A stretch of 47,501 nt of DNA from Bacillota bacterium (GCA_023398575.1 JAEWSC010000077.1:1-47501); one strand, 5' to 3'; shown: positions 19,644-29,995, counted from the first letter of the stretch. Made by a program: numbers and translations. The notes: generated from the sequence alone by a model not told the origin.

Positions 19644-19786
19644 CCGAAGGTTTCCAAAGGGCTCCGTAGCCGAAGCGCCGCCTGCGGCGGATGAAGCGAA
19701 GCGAAGGAGGCTGGCGAAACAAGCAATGGGAACGACAGTGAGCAGTGCGCCGATTGAGCCAGATGGACGGAAAGCCCTTTGGTCGC
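19644..19786. repeat. Dispersed fold-back repeat, copy B
   Basis: Second copy of the 143-base element, same orientation as copy A, between the MFS gene and uxuA. Here the end match is perfect over 10 bases: CCAAAGGGCT (19654-19663) and AGCCCTTTGG (19773-19782). No transposase is present, so it resembles a non-autonomous or REP-like element rather than an insertion sequence. Confidence 0.85.
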
Positions 19787-19869
19787 GTCTGAAGGCGCGA
19801 AATTTCTCTTATCCAAGAATATCTTTACAGAGATGATGTTAGCCCATCCATATTCTTTTGTTGCGGTCT

Positions 19870-19898
19870 TTGTTTATCATACACAATTCTAGTATATA
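19870..19898 (+). promoter_or_regulatory. Sigma-A-type promoter of uxuA
   Basis: TTGTTT, 17-base spacer, TATATA. The predicted start near 19905 gives a leader of about 105 bases before uxuA. Confidence 0.55.
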
Positions 19899-19966
19899 TT
19901 GAACAAATTCTTCCTTCACATATTTACTTGTATGCTAGTAGACAAAACTCATCAATTTCTGTACAC

Positions 19967-19975
19967 TTGTGACAA
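19967..19975 (+). promoter_or_regulatory. Possible GntR/FCD operator in the uxuA leader
   Basis: TTGTGACAA is a short palindrome (TTGT / ACAA around one base) of the type bound by FCD-class GntR regulators. It lies between the uxuA promoter and start codon, and such a regulator is encoded directly downstream of uxuA. Nearby TTGTATGCTAGTAGACAA (from 19928) may be a second, wider half-site pair. Confidence 0.35.
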
Positions 19976-20009
19976 ATCCTCATTTGACAAAACGTATGGA
20001 GGGCATCCT

Positions 20010-21089
20010 ATGAAAATGACTTTTCGTTGGTTTGGTAAAAAAAGCGATACTGTTACCATAAAACAAATCAAGCAGATTCCCGGCATGTCCGGCCTGATGG
20101 GCTTTTTAGATTATAAGCCCGCCGGCGAAGTGTGGACCGAAGAAGAAATCGCCGCCTATGTAGGTGATGTGAAAGCCACCGGTCTTGATTGTGATGTTAT
20201 TGAAAGCGTTAACGTTCACGAAGATATCAAAATGGGCCTGCCCACCCGCGATAAATACCTGGAAAACTACAAAATAACCATTCGCAACCTGGCCAAGCAT
20301 GGCGTAAAGGTCATCGTATATAACTTTATGCCGGTTTTCGACTGGCTGCGCACCGACCTTGCCCGGGTGATTCCGGAAGATGGCTCCAACAGCCTCTATT
20401 TTGACGAGGCAGAGCTGGGCTCTATGACGCCGCTGGATATCGTGCGCAAGACGGCGGAGGACGCCAAGGGCTTTACACTGCCCGGCTGGGAGCCGGAGCG
20501 CCTGGCGCTGCTGGAAAAAACCCTCGAGCAATACGCAAGCATTTCCACAGAGAAGCTGCTGGAAAACTATAAGTACTTCCTGGATGCGCTGATGCCCACC
20601 TGCGAGGAATGCGGCGTTAAAATGGCTTGCCATCCCGACGATCCGGCCTGGCCCATCTTCGGCCTGCCCCGGGTTGCCCACAGTCTGGAGGGCTTTGACA
20701 AGATCGTTGCCCTGAACAGCTCCCCCTCCAATACGCTGTGCCTGTGCACAGGCTCGCTGGGGTCAGAGCCGAAGAACGATATCCCCGCCATCATTCGCCA
20801 CTTTGGTGAAATGGGCCGGGTAAGCTGCATGCATATCCGCAATGTGAAGCATTTGGGATACCGCCGCTTCCGCGAAGCGAGCCATTTGTCCTCCGATGGC
20901 AGCCTGGATATGTTTGCAATCGTCAAAGCGATGCATGACACCTGCCCGGATGTGTATGTCAGGCCGGATCATGGCCGCATGATCTGGGATGAGACCGGCC
21001 GGCCCGGCTATGGCTTGTATGACCGCGCCCTTGGCGCAGCTTATCTCAATGGCTTGTGGGAAGCTGTGTGTAAGATGTCGGAGAAATAA
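20010..21089 (+). CDS. uxuA: Mannonate dehydratase
   Basis: A 359-residue enzyme that converts D-mannonate to 2-keto-3-deoxygluconate in glucuronate breakdown. The TIM-barrel UxuA signatures are visible: FRWFGKKSDTVTIKQIKQIP at the start, MACHPDDPAWPIFGLPR (metal-binding His) near residue 210, and YVRPDHGRMIWDE near the C-terminus. The ATG at 20010 follows ATGGAGGG and gives a normal-length protein; the longer open frame from 19899 overlaps the leader. It is followed after 65 bases by a GntR regulator, a common arrangement for hexuronate genes. The other pathway genes (uxaC, uxuB, kdgK, kdgA) are not in the window. Confidence 0.95.
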   Translation: MKMTFRWFGKKSDTVTIKQIKQIPGMSGLMGFLDYKPAGEVWTEEEIAAYVGDVKATGLDCDVIESVNVHEDIKMGLPTRDKYLENYKITIRNLAKHGVKVIVYNFMPVFDWLRTDLARVIPEDGSNSLYFDEAELGSMTPLDIVRKTAEDAKGFTLPGWEPERLALLEKTLEQYASISTEKLLENYKYFLDALMPTCEECGVKMACHPDDPAWPIFGLPRVAHSLEGFDKIVALNSSPSNTLCLCTGSLGSEPKNDIPAIIRHFGEMGRVSCMHIRNVKHLGYRRFREASHLSSDGSLDMFAIVKAMHDTCPDVYVRPDHGRMIWDETGRPGYGLYDRALGAAYLNGLWEAVCKMSEK

Positions 21090-21124
21090 AAGGCAGTATG
21101 GTTATGCAGGCGTGGCTTATACTG
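21090..21124 (+). other. Hairpin between uxuA and the GntR gene
   Basis: GGCAGTAT and ATACTGCC form a perfect 8-bp stem with a 19-base loop in the 65-base gap. It has no T-run and may lower read-through to the regulator. Confidence 0.4.
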
Positions 21125-21154
21125 CCGTGCCTGCTCTGCTATGGAGGAAAATCG

Positions 21155-21856
21155 ATGAGTGCCGCCAGACCACCAGTCCGTGAGACAGGCCGAGAATACG
21201 CCCTGCGCGTATTAAGTGACCGTATCATTCACCTTACTCTCGCTCCCGGCAGCATGGTCAGTGAGACAGAGCTTGCCCAAGAGATGGGTCTTTCCCGTAC
21301 GCCGGTTCGGGAAGCGCTGATCGAGCTTAGCCGCATACAAATGGTAACGGTCTACCCCAAGCGGGGCAGTTCTATCGCGCTGATTGATTATGCCCTGGTG
21401 GAGGAATCGCGCTTTATCCGCTATATACTGGAAATGAACATGGTGGAGCAGGTCTGCCGAACCGCCCTGCCGGAAGATCTGAACCAACTAAATAAAAACG
21501 TGCGTCTGCAAGCCATCTGCCTGGAAAATGGAGATATGGCAAGATTGATGCAACTTGACAACGCCTTTCACAAAACACTATTTGACATTGCCAAAAAGCC
21601 CATGGCGTATCAATTGATGCAATCGGCGCAAATTCACTTTGACCGTGTGAGAATGATGTCGCTTGGCACGGTGAAGGACACGAAAATCGTTACGGATCAC
21701 CAGGCCATTTTGGATGCACTCATGAACCGGGATGTAAAAGCTGCCCAGGCCATGATGGAGCATCACTTGTCAAGATATCAAATTGACGAACAGGCATTGC
21801 GCGAGCGGTATCCGGATTACTTTGTGCCTCACGGTATAACAAATGCAATCTCGTAA
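21155..21856 (+). CDS. GntR-family regulator (FCD/FadR subfamily)
   Basis: A 233-residue regulator: winged helix-turn-helix (~10-75; LAPGSMVSETELAQEMGLSR then TPVREALIELSR) and an all-helical FCD ligand-binding domain (~85-220; DNAFHKTLFDIAKKP and HQAILDALMNRD carry the usual metal-binding D/H positions). The ATG at 21155 follows GGAGGA. Its place behind uxuA suggests that it controls uxuA and senses a hexuronate or its intermediate; this is inferred from context. Confidence 0.92.
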   Translation: MSAARPPVRETGREYALRVLSDRIIHLTLAPGSMVSETELAQEMGLSRTPVREALIELSRIQMVTVYPKRGSSIALIDYALVEESRFIRYILEMNMVEQVCRTALPEDLNQLNKNVRLQAICLENGDMARLMQLDNAFHKTLFDIAKKPMAYQLMQSAQIHFDRVRMMSLGTVKDTKIVTDHQAILDALMNRDVKAAQAMMEHHLSRYQIDEQALRERYPDYFVPHGITNAIS

Positions 21857-21907
21857 AGGTGGCCTACCAGCTTACGTTTAAAGCCTAACCCTATTAGGAA
21901 TATGCAA

Positions 21908-21939
21908 AGACGGCTTTTCAAAATGAAGGGCCGCTTTTT
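21908..21939 (+). terminator. Terminator after the GntR gene
   Basis: CGGCTTTTC pairs with GAAGGGCCG using G-T wobbles, followed by CTTTTTA. The rest of the gap up to 22069 holds the next promoter. Confidence 0.6.
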
Positions 21940-21982
21940 ATTGGTCGCATTTGCACTCCATGAGTTTAATAGATTCACGATG

Positions 21983-22011
21983 TTGCATAGACCAGCATCA
22001 TGAGATAGAAT
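21983..22011 (+). promoter_or_regulatory. Sigma-A-type promoter of the methyltransferase gene
   Basis: TTGCAT, 17-base spacer, TAGAAT, about 58 bases before the start codon. Confidence 0.7.
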
Positions 22012-22069
22012 AGCTTTATATCCTATTATCCTTGGTAAAACAAAGCATACTCAATATAAGGAGCTACGC

Positions 22070-22687
22070 ATGTCCACAAATCAAAATGCCTATTGGGAAA
22101 GTATCTACACCAAAGAAGCATCAAAGCTTCCTATGTACGATGGGTGGCTTGATGAATATATTCCCTTATTGAGCAGATGCCAGAAAATCGTTGATCTTGG
22201 CTGCGGACTTGGTGTGAACACGGTCCATCTTCACAGCATAGGTATTGAAACAATCGCCTGTGATTTCTCGCAATCAGCCCTGGATGGTCTGAAAAGACTT
22301 ATCCCCAATATCAGTGTCCTTTGCTTTGATATGACTAAGGGACTGCCCTTCTTACCAGAAAGTGTTGATACAATAATTGCCGATTTAAGCCTGCATTATT
22401 TCTCCGATGCGGTAACAAAACAAATCATAGATGAGATCAAAAGAGTTCTTCGTCCTGATGGCTCGCTGTTATGCCGCGTGAACGCCTTTGAAGATGGCTT
22501 TGATCCATCCACCTTTGAAACGATTGAGACAGATTATTTTCTTATGAATGGATGCACAAAGCGATTTTTTACACAAAATACGTTACAAGCTTATTTTAGA
22601 AGATGGCAGATTATCAAGGTGGCAGAGCAGGAAACACAAAAATATGGTTTTGTAAAACCAACCATTTTCGCAGAAATCAGAAAGTGA
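22070..22687 (+). CDS. Class I SAM-dependent methyltransferase
   Basis: A 205-residue protein with the Rossmann-type methyltransferase core: motif I VDLGCGLGVNTVHL at residues ~42-55, an acidic loop IACDFSQSAL after the second strand, and VDTIIADLSLHYF as motif IV. The family (methyltransferase domain 11/25 type) includes small-molecule enzymes and tellurite-resistance-like proteins; no substrate can be assigned. It has its own promoter, an AAGGAG ribosome site and a terminator, so it is monocistronic. Confidence 0.88.
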   Translation: MSTNQNAYWESIYTKEASKLPMYDGWLDEYIPLLSRCQKIVDLGCGLGVNTVHLHSIGIETIACDFSQSALDGLKRLIPNISVLCFDMTKGLPFLPESVDTIIADLSLHYFSDAVTKQIIDEIKRVLRPDGSLLCRVNAFEDGFDPSTFETIETDYFLMNGCTKRFFTQNTLQAYFRRWQIIKVAEQETQKYGFVKPTIFAEIRK

Positions 22688-22723
22688 GCAATACATAAAC
22701 AATGTATAGTGTAAGTGTGCAAT

Positions 22724-22762
22724 GCAAAAAGGCTGGGAAATCATCTTCCCAAGCCTTTTTGC
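22724..22762. terminator. Bidirectional terminator between convergent genes
   Basis: GCAAAAAGGCTGGGAA pairs with TTCCCAAGCCTTTTTGC with one bulged base. A and T tracts inside both arms allow it to work for the methyltransferase gene and for the beta-mannosidase gene on the other strand. Confidence 0.85.
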
Positions 22763-22790
22763 GTTAGAATAAACTATTTACAGCTGCACC

Positions 22791-25226
22791 TCACCCAATA
22801 TCAAAAACCGACCTCACACTCAAACCTTCCGTGCTGCCTTCCAGCACCTTAATCCGTCTTTCCCCCGCGTCCATGTCGAACCAGTTATCGTCAAGCTTCA
22901 ATAGTCCATCCACATTGTCGATAAACACGCTCCGGGCATAGGCCTTGGCGGTAATGACGACCTCGCCGCCCTCCAAGCGCACGGTGAGCTTGGGGTCTTC
23001 AAACGCAAAGTGCTTGGGCCAGGTTAAGAGCACCGAGCCGGAGGACACCACTTTCCCGTTTTGCAAAAGCACATAGGAAACATACTGGCTCTGCCTGTCC
23101 ATATCCGCATATTCCATTTCATCCAGCCACAGGCTGGAAAGGGCCGGAACGGTAACGGCCTGTTCGCCTTGCTTCAATACATTTGACCTTGCATCGCGCA
23201 GGGACCAGACAACGGTACCTTTCTGATCCTGCATGGTTTCGTTGGCGACGCTCAAACGCACGGTGTTCTTCACCGGTTTTGAAAGCTCTTCGTTGACGGA
23301 GACCATGCCGGTCAGCTCCCCTTCCTCTTGGCAGGAGATCATGAGGGGGGCAAAGAAACGGCGGGCGGCATAGTGCAGCGCCTTCCAGCGGAAGTCATAA
23401 TCGATGGAGGACCAGGAGATCACCGGCCAGCAGTCGTTTAGCTGCCAATAGATGGCGCCCATGCAGCGGCCCCGGTGGCGGCGCCAATGCTCCACGCCAT
23501 AGCGGATGGCTTCAGCCTGCAATAGCTGAGAGGTATAGATCAAGCTGGCAAAATCATTGGGATACCGGTACATCTGCGACATGTAGAACATAATGCGGCC
23601 GTTGGCCGTGCCGTTTCGCTGGTGCTTTTCCATCACGCGGGAAAAGGCGTTGCGCTCACTGGGCAGCGTTACGGCCTCCAATGTTTTTAGATGAGGATAC
23701 GATTGGAAGCCGAATTCCGAGGCATAGCGGAAATAGAACTGCCGGTAGGCGGTAAAGGGCTTTAGGCCATGCCATACATCCCAGTAGTGCACGTCGCCCC
23801 GGTTTTCATCATTGGGCTTGTCGAACCCGCCGCCGGAGGAAGGCGAAGCCGGCCAGTAAAAGGTATCCGGGTCCAGCTTTTTGACAATGCGGGGCAGAAT
23901 ATGCTCGTACATGCGCAAATACTCATAATGCTGGGTAGGTGTTACCACCCAGTTGTTCATATCGGCAAACAGTTCCATTTCATTGTTGCCGCACCACAGC
24001 CCCAAGGACGCATGGTGGCGAAGCCGGATGATATTATCCTTAAACTCCGCGCGAATGCTCTGCTCAAAGGCTTCAGTAAGCTTGTAGGAGGAGCAGGCGA
24101 ACATAAAGTCCTGCCACACCATGAGGCCCAACTCATCACAGATGTCATAAAATGCGTCGGAAGGGTAATGCCCGCCGCCCCACACGCGGATGGCGTTGAA
24201 ATGGGCCTCCCTGGCGTTTTCAAGCAACCGCCGGGTGCGCTCCTTCGTTACCCTGCCAAACAGGTTATCCTCGGGAATATAGTCGCCGCCCATGGCAAAG
24301 ACTCGCACTCCGTTGACCTCGTGGCAAAAGCTCTCGCCCCATTGGTCCTTTTCAATGCGCATGGTCATGGTCCGCAGGCCGATGCGGCGCTCCCAAGTAT
24401 CCAGCACCCTGCCGCCATTGTCCTTTAGCACAACCTTGACGGTGTACAAAGGCTGGCCGCCATAACCCGCCGGCCACCACAACTGAGGATCAGCGATGGT
24501 GATGCTTCCGGCATCGTCCATTTCGTATACTTTCCCATCAGGAGAAACCGCCTCCGCCGATATGGTTAAGCCCTCAGAGCCGGCAGCCTCAATATCGGGG
24601 TTTATGGAAAGTGTCACCATGCCGCCTTCATGGCGCTGGCGCACATGCACGGTTGCAAGCCGCCCACCCTCTATGCCCAGCAGCGAAATATCCCGCCAGA
24701 TACCGCAATCGGGTAGCCGGGGGCCCCAATCCCACCCGAACATACAGTGGGCTTTGCGCAGGTGCATAAAGCCCCGCATGGCATCTTCCTGGCCGGTGTA
24801 GTCGGGGCTTTCTTCAAACTTTTGGCGGATATATCGTGTCGGCGAATAGAGCTTCACGCGTATGGTATTTTCACCGGCCAGCAGCAGATGCTTCACATCC
24901 ACTTCCCAGGTTCTGTGCATGTTATCGGCATAGAGCACCTTGGTGTCATTCACAAACACATCTGCCAGGGTATCCAGGCCATCCATATGCAAAACAATGC
25001 GGCTGCACGCCAAAAGGGCTGAATCGACTGAAAAAGTGCGCTCATACAAAAAGTCATGCTCCATCAGGGCAAGGGCTTTTTCCTCGTTGTCCCTGTAAAA
25101 GGGGTCTTCCATCTTACCTGCAGTCAGCAGGTCCTGATACACGGAGCCAGGCACCGCTGCCCCTATCCAATTTTCTTCCCCGGCGATACACATTCTCCAC
25201 TGGCCACTCAGCGTTACGGTTTGCAT
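22791..25226 (-). CDS. Beta-mannosidase (glycoside hydrolase family 2)
   Basis: An 811-residue cytoplasmic enzyme (no signal peptide) that removes beta-linked mannose from oligosaccharides. The GH2 sugar-binding N-domain, the immunoglobulin-like domain and the TIM barrel are in order. The acid/base Glu is residue 416 in WCGNNE and the nucleophile Glu is residue 504 in ASEFGFQSYP; WDWGPRLP near residue 160 is typical of the beta-mannosidase branch. The ATG at 25226 has GGAGAAG upstream; the frame extends to 25277 but without such support. Length fits the family. No dedicated transporter lies beside it. Confidence 0.93.
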   Translation of the reverse strand: MQTVTLSGQWRMCIAGEENWIGAAVPGSVYQDLLTAGKMEDPFYRDNEEKALALMEHDFLYERTFSVDSALLACSRIVLHMDGLDTLADVFVNDTKVLYADNMHRTWEVDVKHLLLAGENTIRVKLYSPTRYIRQKFEESPDYTGQEDAMRGFMHLRKAHCMFGWDWGPRLPDCGIWRDISLLGIEGGRLATVHVRQRHEGGMVTLSINPDIEAAGSEGLTISAEAVSPDGKVYEMDDAGSITIADPQLWWPAGYGGQPLYTVKVVLKDNGGRVLDTWERRIGLRTMTMRIEKDQWGESFCHEVNGVRVFAMGGDYIPEDNLFGRVTKERTRRLLENAREAHFNAIRVWGGGHYPSDAFYDICDELGLMVWQDFMFACSSYKLTEAFEQSIRAEFKDNIIRLRHHASLGLWCGNNEMELFADMNNWVVTPTQHYEYLRMYEHILPRIVKKLDPDTFYWPASPSSGGGFDKPNDENRGDVHYWDVWHGLKPFTAYRQFYFRYASEFGFQSYPHLKTLEAVTLPSERNAFSRVMEKHQRNGTANGRIMFYMSQMYRYPNDFASLIYTSQLLQAEAIRYGVEHWRRHRGRCMGAIYWQLNDCWPVISWSSIDYDFRWKALHYAARRFFAPLMISCQEEGELTGMVSVNEELSKPVKNTVRLSVANETMQDQKGTVVWSLRDARSNVLKQGEQAVTVPALSSLWLDEMEYADMDRQSQYVSYVLLQNGKVVSSGSVLLTWPKHFAFEDPKLTVRLEGGEVVITAKAYARSVFIDNVDGLLKLDDNWFDMDAGERRIKVLEGSTEGLSVRSVFDIG

Positions 25227-25292
25227 ACGTTCACTTCTCCATGAATATATTTGGTACTGTATTTTGTCAATATCCACCTATGTCACCAGGGC

Positions 25293-25946
25293 CTATTTCT
25301 CCAGTATCCTTTTCGCCTTTTCAAGTGTGGTCCCAGGGCTGATTTCCTTGCTGTACAAATAGTTCAGCATGGCAAAATCAATATCTGACAGATTGACTAC
25401 CGTCTTTCCGCTCTGGCAGATGATACTGTCTTTTGTGACAGTGATGTCGTTAAGCAACCCCAGCATGTTTACAACCTCTTCGCGTATGACGGCACTGCGC
25501 CTTTGCTGCTTTGTGCTGGTGCTGATGGCAATCTTTGCGGAATGGATGACAAACCTGTCGTAATTCACCCACACAAAGCCAATATTGCCCTCTTTATACT
25601 GCGGCACAACCTCTTTCATCTCATCCATTGGCACAAAGGTCAAAATTACGTTGGCACTCTCCTCCCGTGTGGTCAGAGAAAGCTCCGGCAGGCCAGGCAC
25701 CCGCCCAGCCAAGTCATACAAGAGTGCTGCCAGTGTGGCCATATCCCCATTGGTATAATCGCCCTTCATATACATGACAATGGGCTCTTTCCAACGGATG
25801 GTGACGCCCCTTTTTGTATCGCCGTACTCGCCCTGAAAGGCCGCCTCATAAAAAGCATCCAGCGCCAGACGTTCAGACGCCAGGGCCGCAAAAGGAACAA
25901 GGCCGAGAATTATCACAGCAACAATAAGCCTGCGCAAGAAAAGCAT
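25293..25946 (-). CDS. Exported DUF2927-like protein
   Basis: A 217-residue protein with a signal peptide or signal anchor (~1-22, ending AALAS). The remainder resembles the DUF2927 family: a central SANVILTFVP strand followed later by VIREEVVNMLGLLNDI, which in that family lies in a putative metallopeptidase-like fold. Function is unknown. I chose the ATG at 25946 because GGAAGG is 9 bases upstream; ATGs at 25955 and 25967 lie on or before that site. It is 66 bases downstream of the beta-mannosidase start in the same direction, so it may be transcribed with it, and it is divergent from spoIID. Confidence 0.65.
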   Translation of the reverse strand: MLFLRRLIVAVIILGLVPFAALASERLALDAFYEAAFQGEYGDTKRGVTIRWKEPIVMYMKGDYTNGDMATLAALLYDLAGRVPGLPELSLTTREESANVILTFVPMDEMKEVVPQYKEGNIGFVWVNYDRFVIHSAKIAISTSTKQQRRSAVIREEVVNMLGLLNDITVTKDSIICQSGKTVVNLSDIDFAMLNYLYSKEISPGTTLEKAKRILEK

Positions 25947-26075
25947 GTGTATCATCCTTCCGGCCATAGTTCGTGTATATAGTAATTCGCCGGAAACATT
26001 TCTACTCCTGTTGCCGGCCGTTCTTTTTGACACAAGCTGTGAATAGGGTTTTATGAAACAGAAGGAGGGAATATC

Positions 26076-27194
26076 GTGGGCAAATACAACGTACCCCTGC
26101 GCCTGGCGGTCATATTGCTATGCGCAGTGGTGCTCTGGCACATGGTTGGCGCACCAAGAACCGCGGCGGAGTGGCAGGCTGCCCCCCTGCAGCTGGAAAC
26201 AGCCTGGAACCAGCTTCCCACAAGGGCTGCCCGCATATTCGCCCAATGGGCCATAAGAAGCGGCGAAGCGGTGATGAGCCTGCCGCCCGTTGAAACCACC
26301 GACTGGAAGAAGCTGCTTAATAAAGAAAACACCTGGCCGGTAAAGGTGTTTGATGTAAGGCAAAACAAGCTGGTAGAAATGCCGCTAGAAGAGTACGTTG
26401 CCGGCGTGGTGGCTGGAGAAATGCCCGCCAGCTACCACCTGGAGGCCCTGAAGGCGCAGGCGACGGCGGCCAGAACAAGGGTTGTGAAGCAAGCCGCTTC
26501 CTTTAGCGGACAGGGGTGCAAAAACCATTCTGGCGCGGATATCTGCACCGACAGCACCCACTGCCAGGCATTTTTAAGTGAGGCAGAGCGGCAGGCAAAA
26601 TGGGGTGCGACAGCACAAGCGTATCAGGAGCGGATTGTAAAGGCGGTTATGGATACAAAGGGTATGATTATCACCTATGATGGTCAGCCTATCACCGTTT
26701 TGTACCACGCAGTCAGCGGCGGCCGCACCGAGGATGTACAGGCCGTGTTTTCTCAACCGCTGCCCTATCTGAAAAGCGTCGAAAGTGCCGGCGAAGAAAG
26801 CAGCTCGAAATATCAAACCGTGCAGACCTTTTCATTGGATGAGGCTGCAAAGCTTCTTAACAAAGCCTTTCCCGGCGCAAACCTGCTGGCGGATACCCTT
26901 GCCTTGCAGGTATCCATTGAGACACGCACAGAAACGGGCCGGGCATCTGAAATGCGGGTAGGCGATTTGATCGTAGCCGCCAAGGATTTTCGAACCGCAT
27001 TGTCCCTAAACAGTACACTGTTTACCATTTCCTCCAATGAAAGCTCCATTACCTTCACCGAAAAAGGGTATGGACATGGGGTGGGTATGAGCCAGGCCGG
27101 CGCCAATGCCATGGCAGCCGCAGGCAAAGCATGGCAGGATATCCTCACTCATTATTACACCGGCGTTCAAATCAGCGCTCTGCCCAAGAATTAG
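26076..27194 (+). CDS. spoIID: Stage II sporulation protein D
   Basis: A 372-residue lytic transglycosylase of the forespore-engulfment machinery (with SpoIIM and SpoIIP), anchored in the mother-cell membrane. A single N-terminal membrane segment (~7-27) is followed by the SpoIID domain: EYVAGVVAGEMPASYHLEALKAQ is recognisable at ~105-127, and GYGHGVGMSQAGANAMA is the conserved C-terminal signature. The start is GTG with GAAGGAGGG upstream. A sigma-E promoter would be expected; I could not identify one confidently. The SpoIIQ-like gene follows after about 110 bases, as in many Clostridia but without the intervening spoIIID. Confidence 0.95.
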   Translation: MGKYNVPLRLAVILLCAVVLWHMVGAPRTAAEWQAAPLQLETAWNQLPTRAARIFAQWAIRSGEAVMSLPPVETTDWKKLLNKENTWPVKVFDVRQNKLVEMPLEEYVAGVVAGEMPASYHLEALKAQATAARTRVVKQAASFSGQGCKNHSGADICTDSTHCQAFLSEAERQAKWGATAQAYQERIVKAVMDTKGMIITYDGQPITVLYHAVSGGRTEDVQAVFSQPLPYLKSVESAGEESSSKYQTVQTFSLDEAAKLLNKAFPGANLLADTLALQVSIETRTETGRASEMRVGDLIVAAKDFRTALSLNSTLFTISSNESSITFTEKGYGHGVGMSQAGANAMAAAGKAWQDILTHYYTGVQISALPKN

Positions 27195-27302
27195 GTCGGT
27201 TTATTGCTCGCACATAAATACACATTACCGCAAGCATGGTTCTTACTACGCATACATGTTTCCACCTTCCTCAGGGCACACTAGCAAAGGAGGTGGATGC
27301 GT

Positions 27303-28007
27303 ATGAAGCGGGCAGCCGATTGGATCAACACCATCAAGGGACATGCAAAAAAGGCCATGCAAGCCTATACCGCGTTTATGGAGAAGCAGGGCTTTTATCT
27401 GGTACTGACCATATGCGTGCTGGTCATTGTGGGTACAGCCGTATGGACCCGCGCCACCCGCACGCCTACACCTCCGCCAAATTTGGAAAACGGACAGGCC
27501 GCCGATAATCCCTATGAAGGCGTGCAGAGGCTGGCTGATGTAACTGCGCCGCCTGCAGCTACCCGTGCCTTGCCCACCGCCACACCCCAGCCGCCCATGC
27601 TGCGGCCGGTGCCTGGTGCCCTGATCAGAAGCTTTAACAATTCGACACCCGAATATTTTGAGGTTACTGGCATGTGGCAGGTGCACAGTGCCTGCGATTA
27701 TCAGGCCAAAACCGGCGACGCGGTCGCGGCTATCGGTGAAGGTGCCGTCCTTTCCGTTACAGACAGCGGCACGCTGGGCAAGACTGTTGTCATCGACCAC
27801 GGTGCAGGGCTGATTGCCACCTACGGCGGCCTTTCCATGAACAGCTATGTAAAGGTTGGCGACCCGGTCAAAGGCGGCCAGCCTATAGGGCTTGTCGGCA
27901 ATACCACCTTGTTCGAAACGGATGCTGGGCCACATTTGCATTTTTCCACAGTAAAAAGGGGCGAACCCATCGATCCGGAGACATTATTTACAAGTAACAT
28001 ACAGTAA
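27303..28007 (+). CDS. spoIIQ: SpoIIQ-like M23 (LytM) protein
   Basis: A 234-residue protein: short cytoplasmic N-terminus, one membrane segment (~32-50, GFYLVLTICVLVIVGTAVW), a proline/threonine-rich linker, and a C-terminal LytM domain. The zinc ligands are intact (HSACD and HLHF), but the catalytic His of the YxHL motif is replaced (TYGGL), so hydrolase activity is doubtful. This fits SpoIIQ, which pairs with SpoIIIAH across the intermembrane space during engulfment. The second in-frame ATG (27303) is 8 bases after GGAGGT and is preferred over 27297. Position behind spoIID supports the name; a generic M23 wall protein is the alternative. Confidence 0.8.
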   Translation: MKRAADWINTIKGHAKKAMQAYTAFMEKQGFYLVLTICVLVIVGTAVWTRATRTPTPPPNLENGQAADNPYEGVQRLADVTAPPAATRALPTATPQPPMLRPVPGALIRSFNNSTPEYFEVTGMWQVHSACDYQAKTGDAVAAIGEGAVLSVTDSGTLGKTVVIDHGAGLIATYGGLSMNSYVKVGDPVKGGQPIGLVGNTTLFETDAGPHLHFSTVKRGEPIDPETLFTSNIQ

Positions 28008-28012
28008 ATTTC

Positions 28013-28041
28013 TTGCATATTATGATATCGTATGCTAATAT
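28013..28041 (+). promoter_or_regulatory. Sigma-A-type promoter of glmS
   Basis: TTGCAT, 17-base spacer, TAATAT. The leader to the glmS start would be only about 30 bases. Confidence 0.65.
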
Positions 28042-28079
28042 ATTAATACGATTCAATACGTCTTATTATGGAGGCGCTT

Positions 28080-29918
<1,839 letters not shown>

Positions 29919-29932
29919 ATATTCGTATTTTT

Positions 29933-29961
29933 AAAGGCGCGCCGCGTTTGGCGCGTCTTTT
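29933..29961 (+). terminator. Terminator after glmS
   Basis: AAAGGCGCGCC pairs with GGCGCGTCTTT (one wobble) around GCGTTT and ends in TTTTAC. Confidence 0.8.
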
Positions 29962-29966
29962 ACTGC

Positions 29967-29995
29967 TTCCAAACCATGTAAGAAGCGTGTATAAT
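29967..29995 (+). promoter_or_regulatory. Sigma-A-type promoter of the nucleotidyltransferase gene
   Basis: TTCCAA, 17-base spacer, TATAAT, about 57 bases before the start codon. Confidence 0.6.

Noticed and set aside
19462..19816. Short minus-strand frames rich in Arg/Pro over repeat copy B
   Set aside because: They arise from the repeat's GC-rich composition; similar shadow frames occur in copy A and none has a ribosome site.
27246..27941. Antisense frame (231 codons) opposite spoIIQ
   Set aside because: The plus strand has clear LytM motifs and a ribosome site; the antisense has neither.
28008..28079. glmS ribozyme
   Set aside because: The gap is too short and shows a promoter right before the gene.
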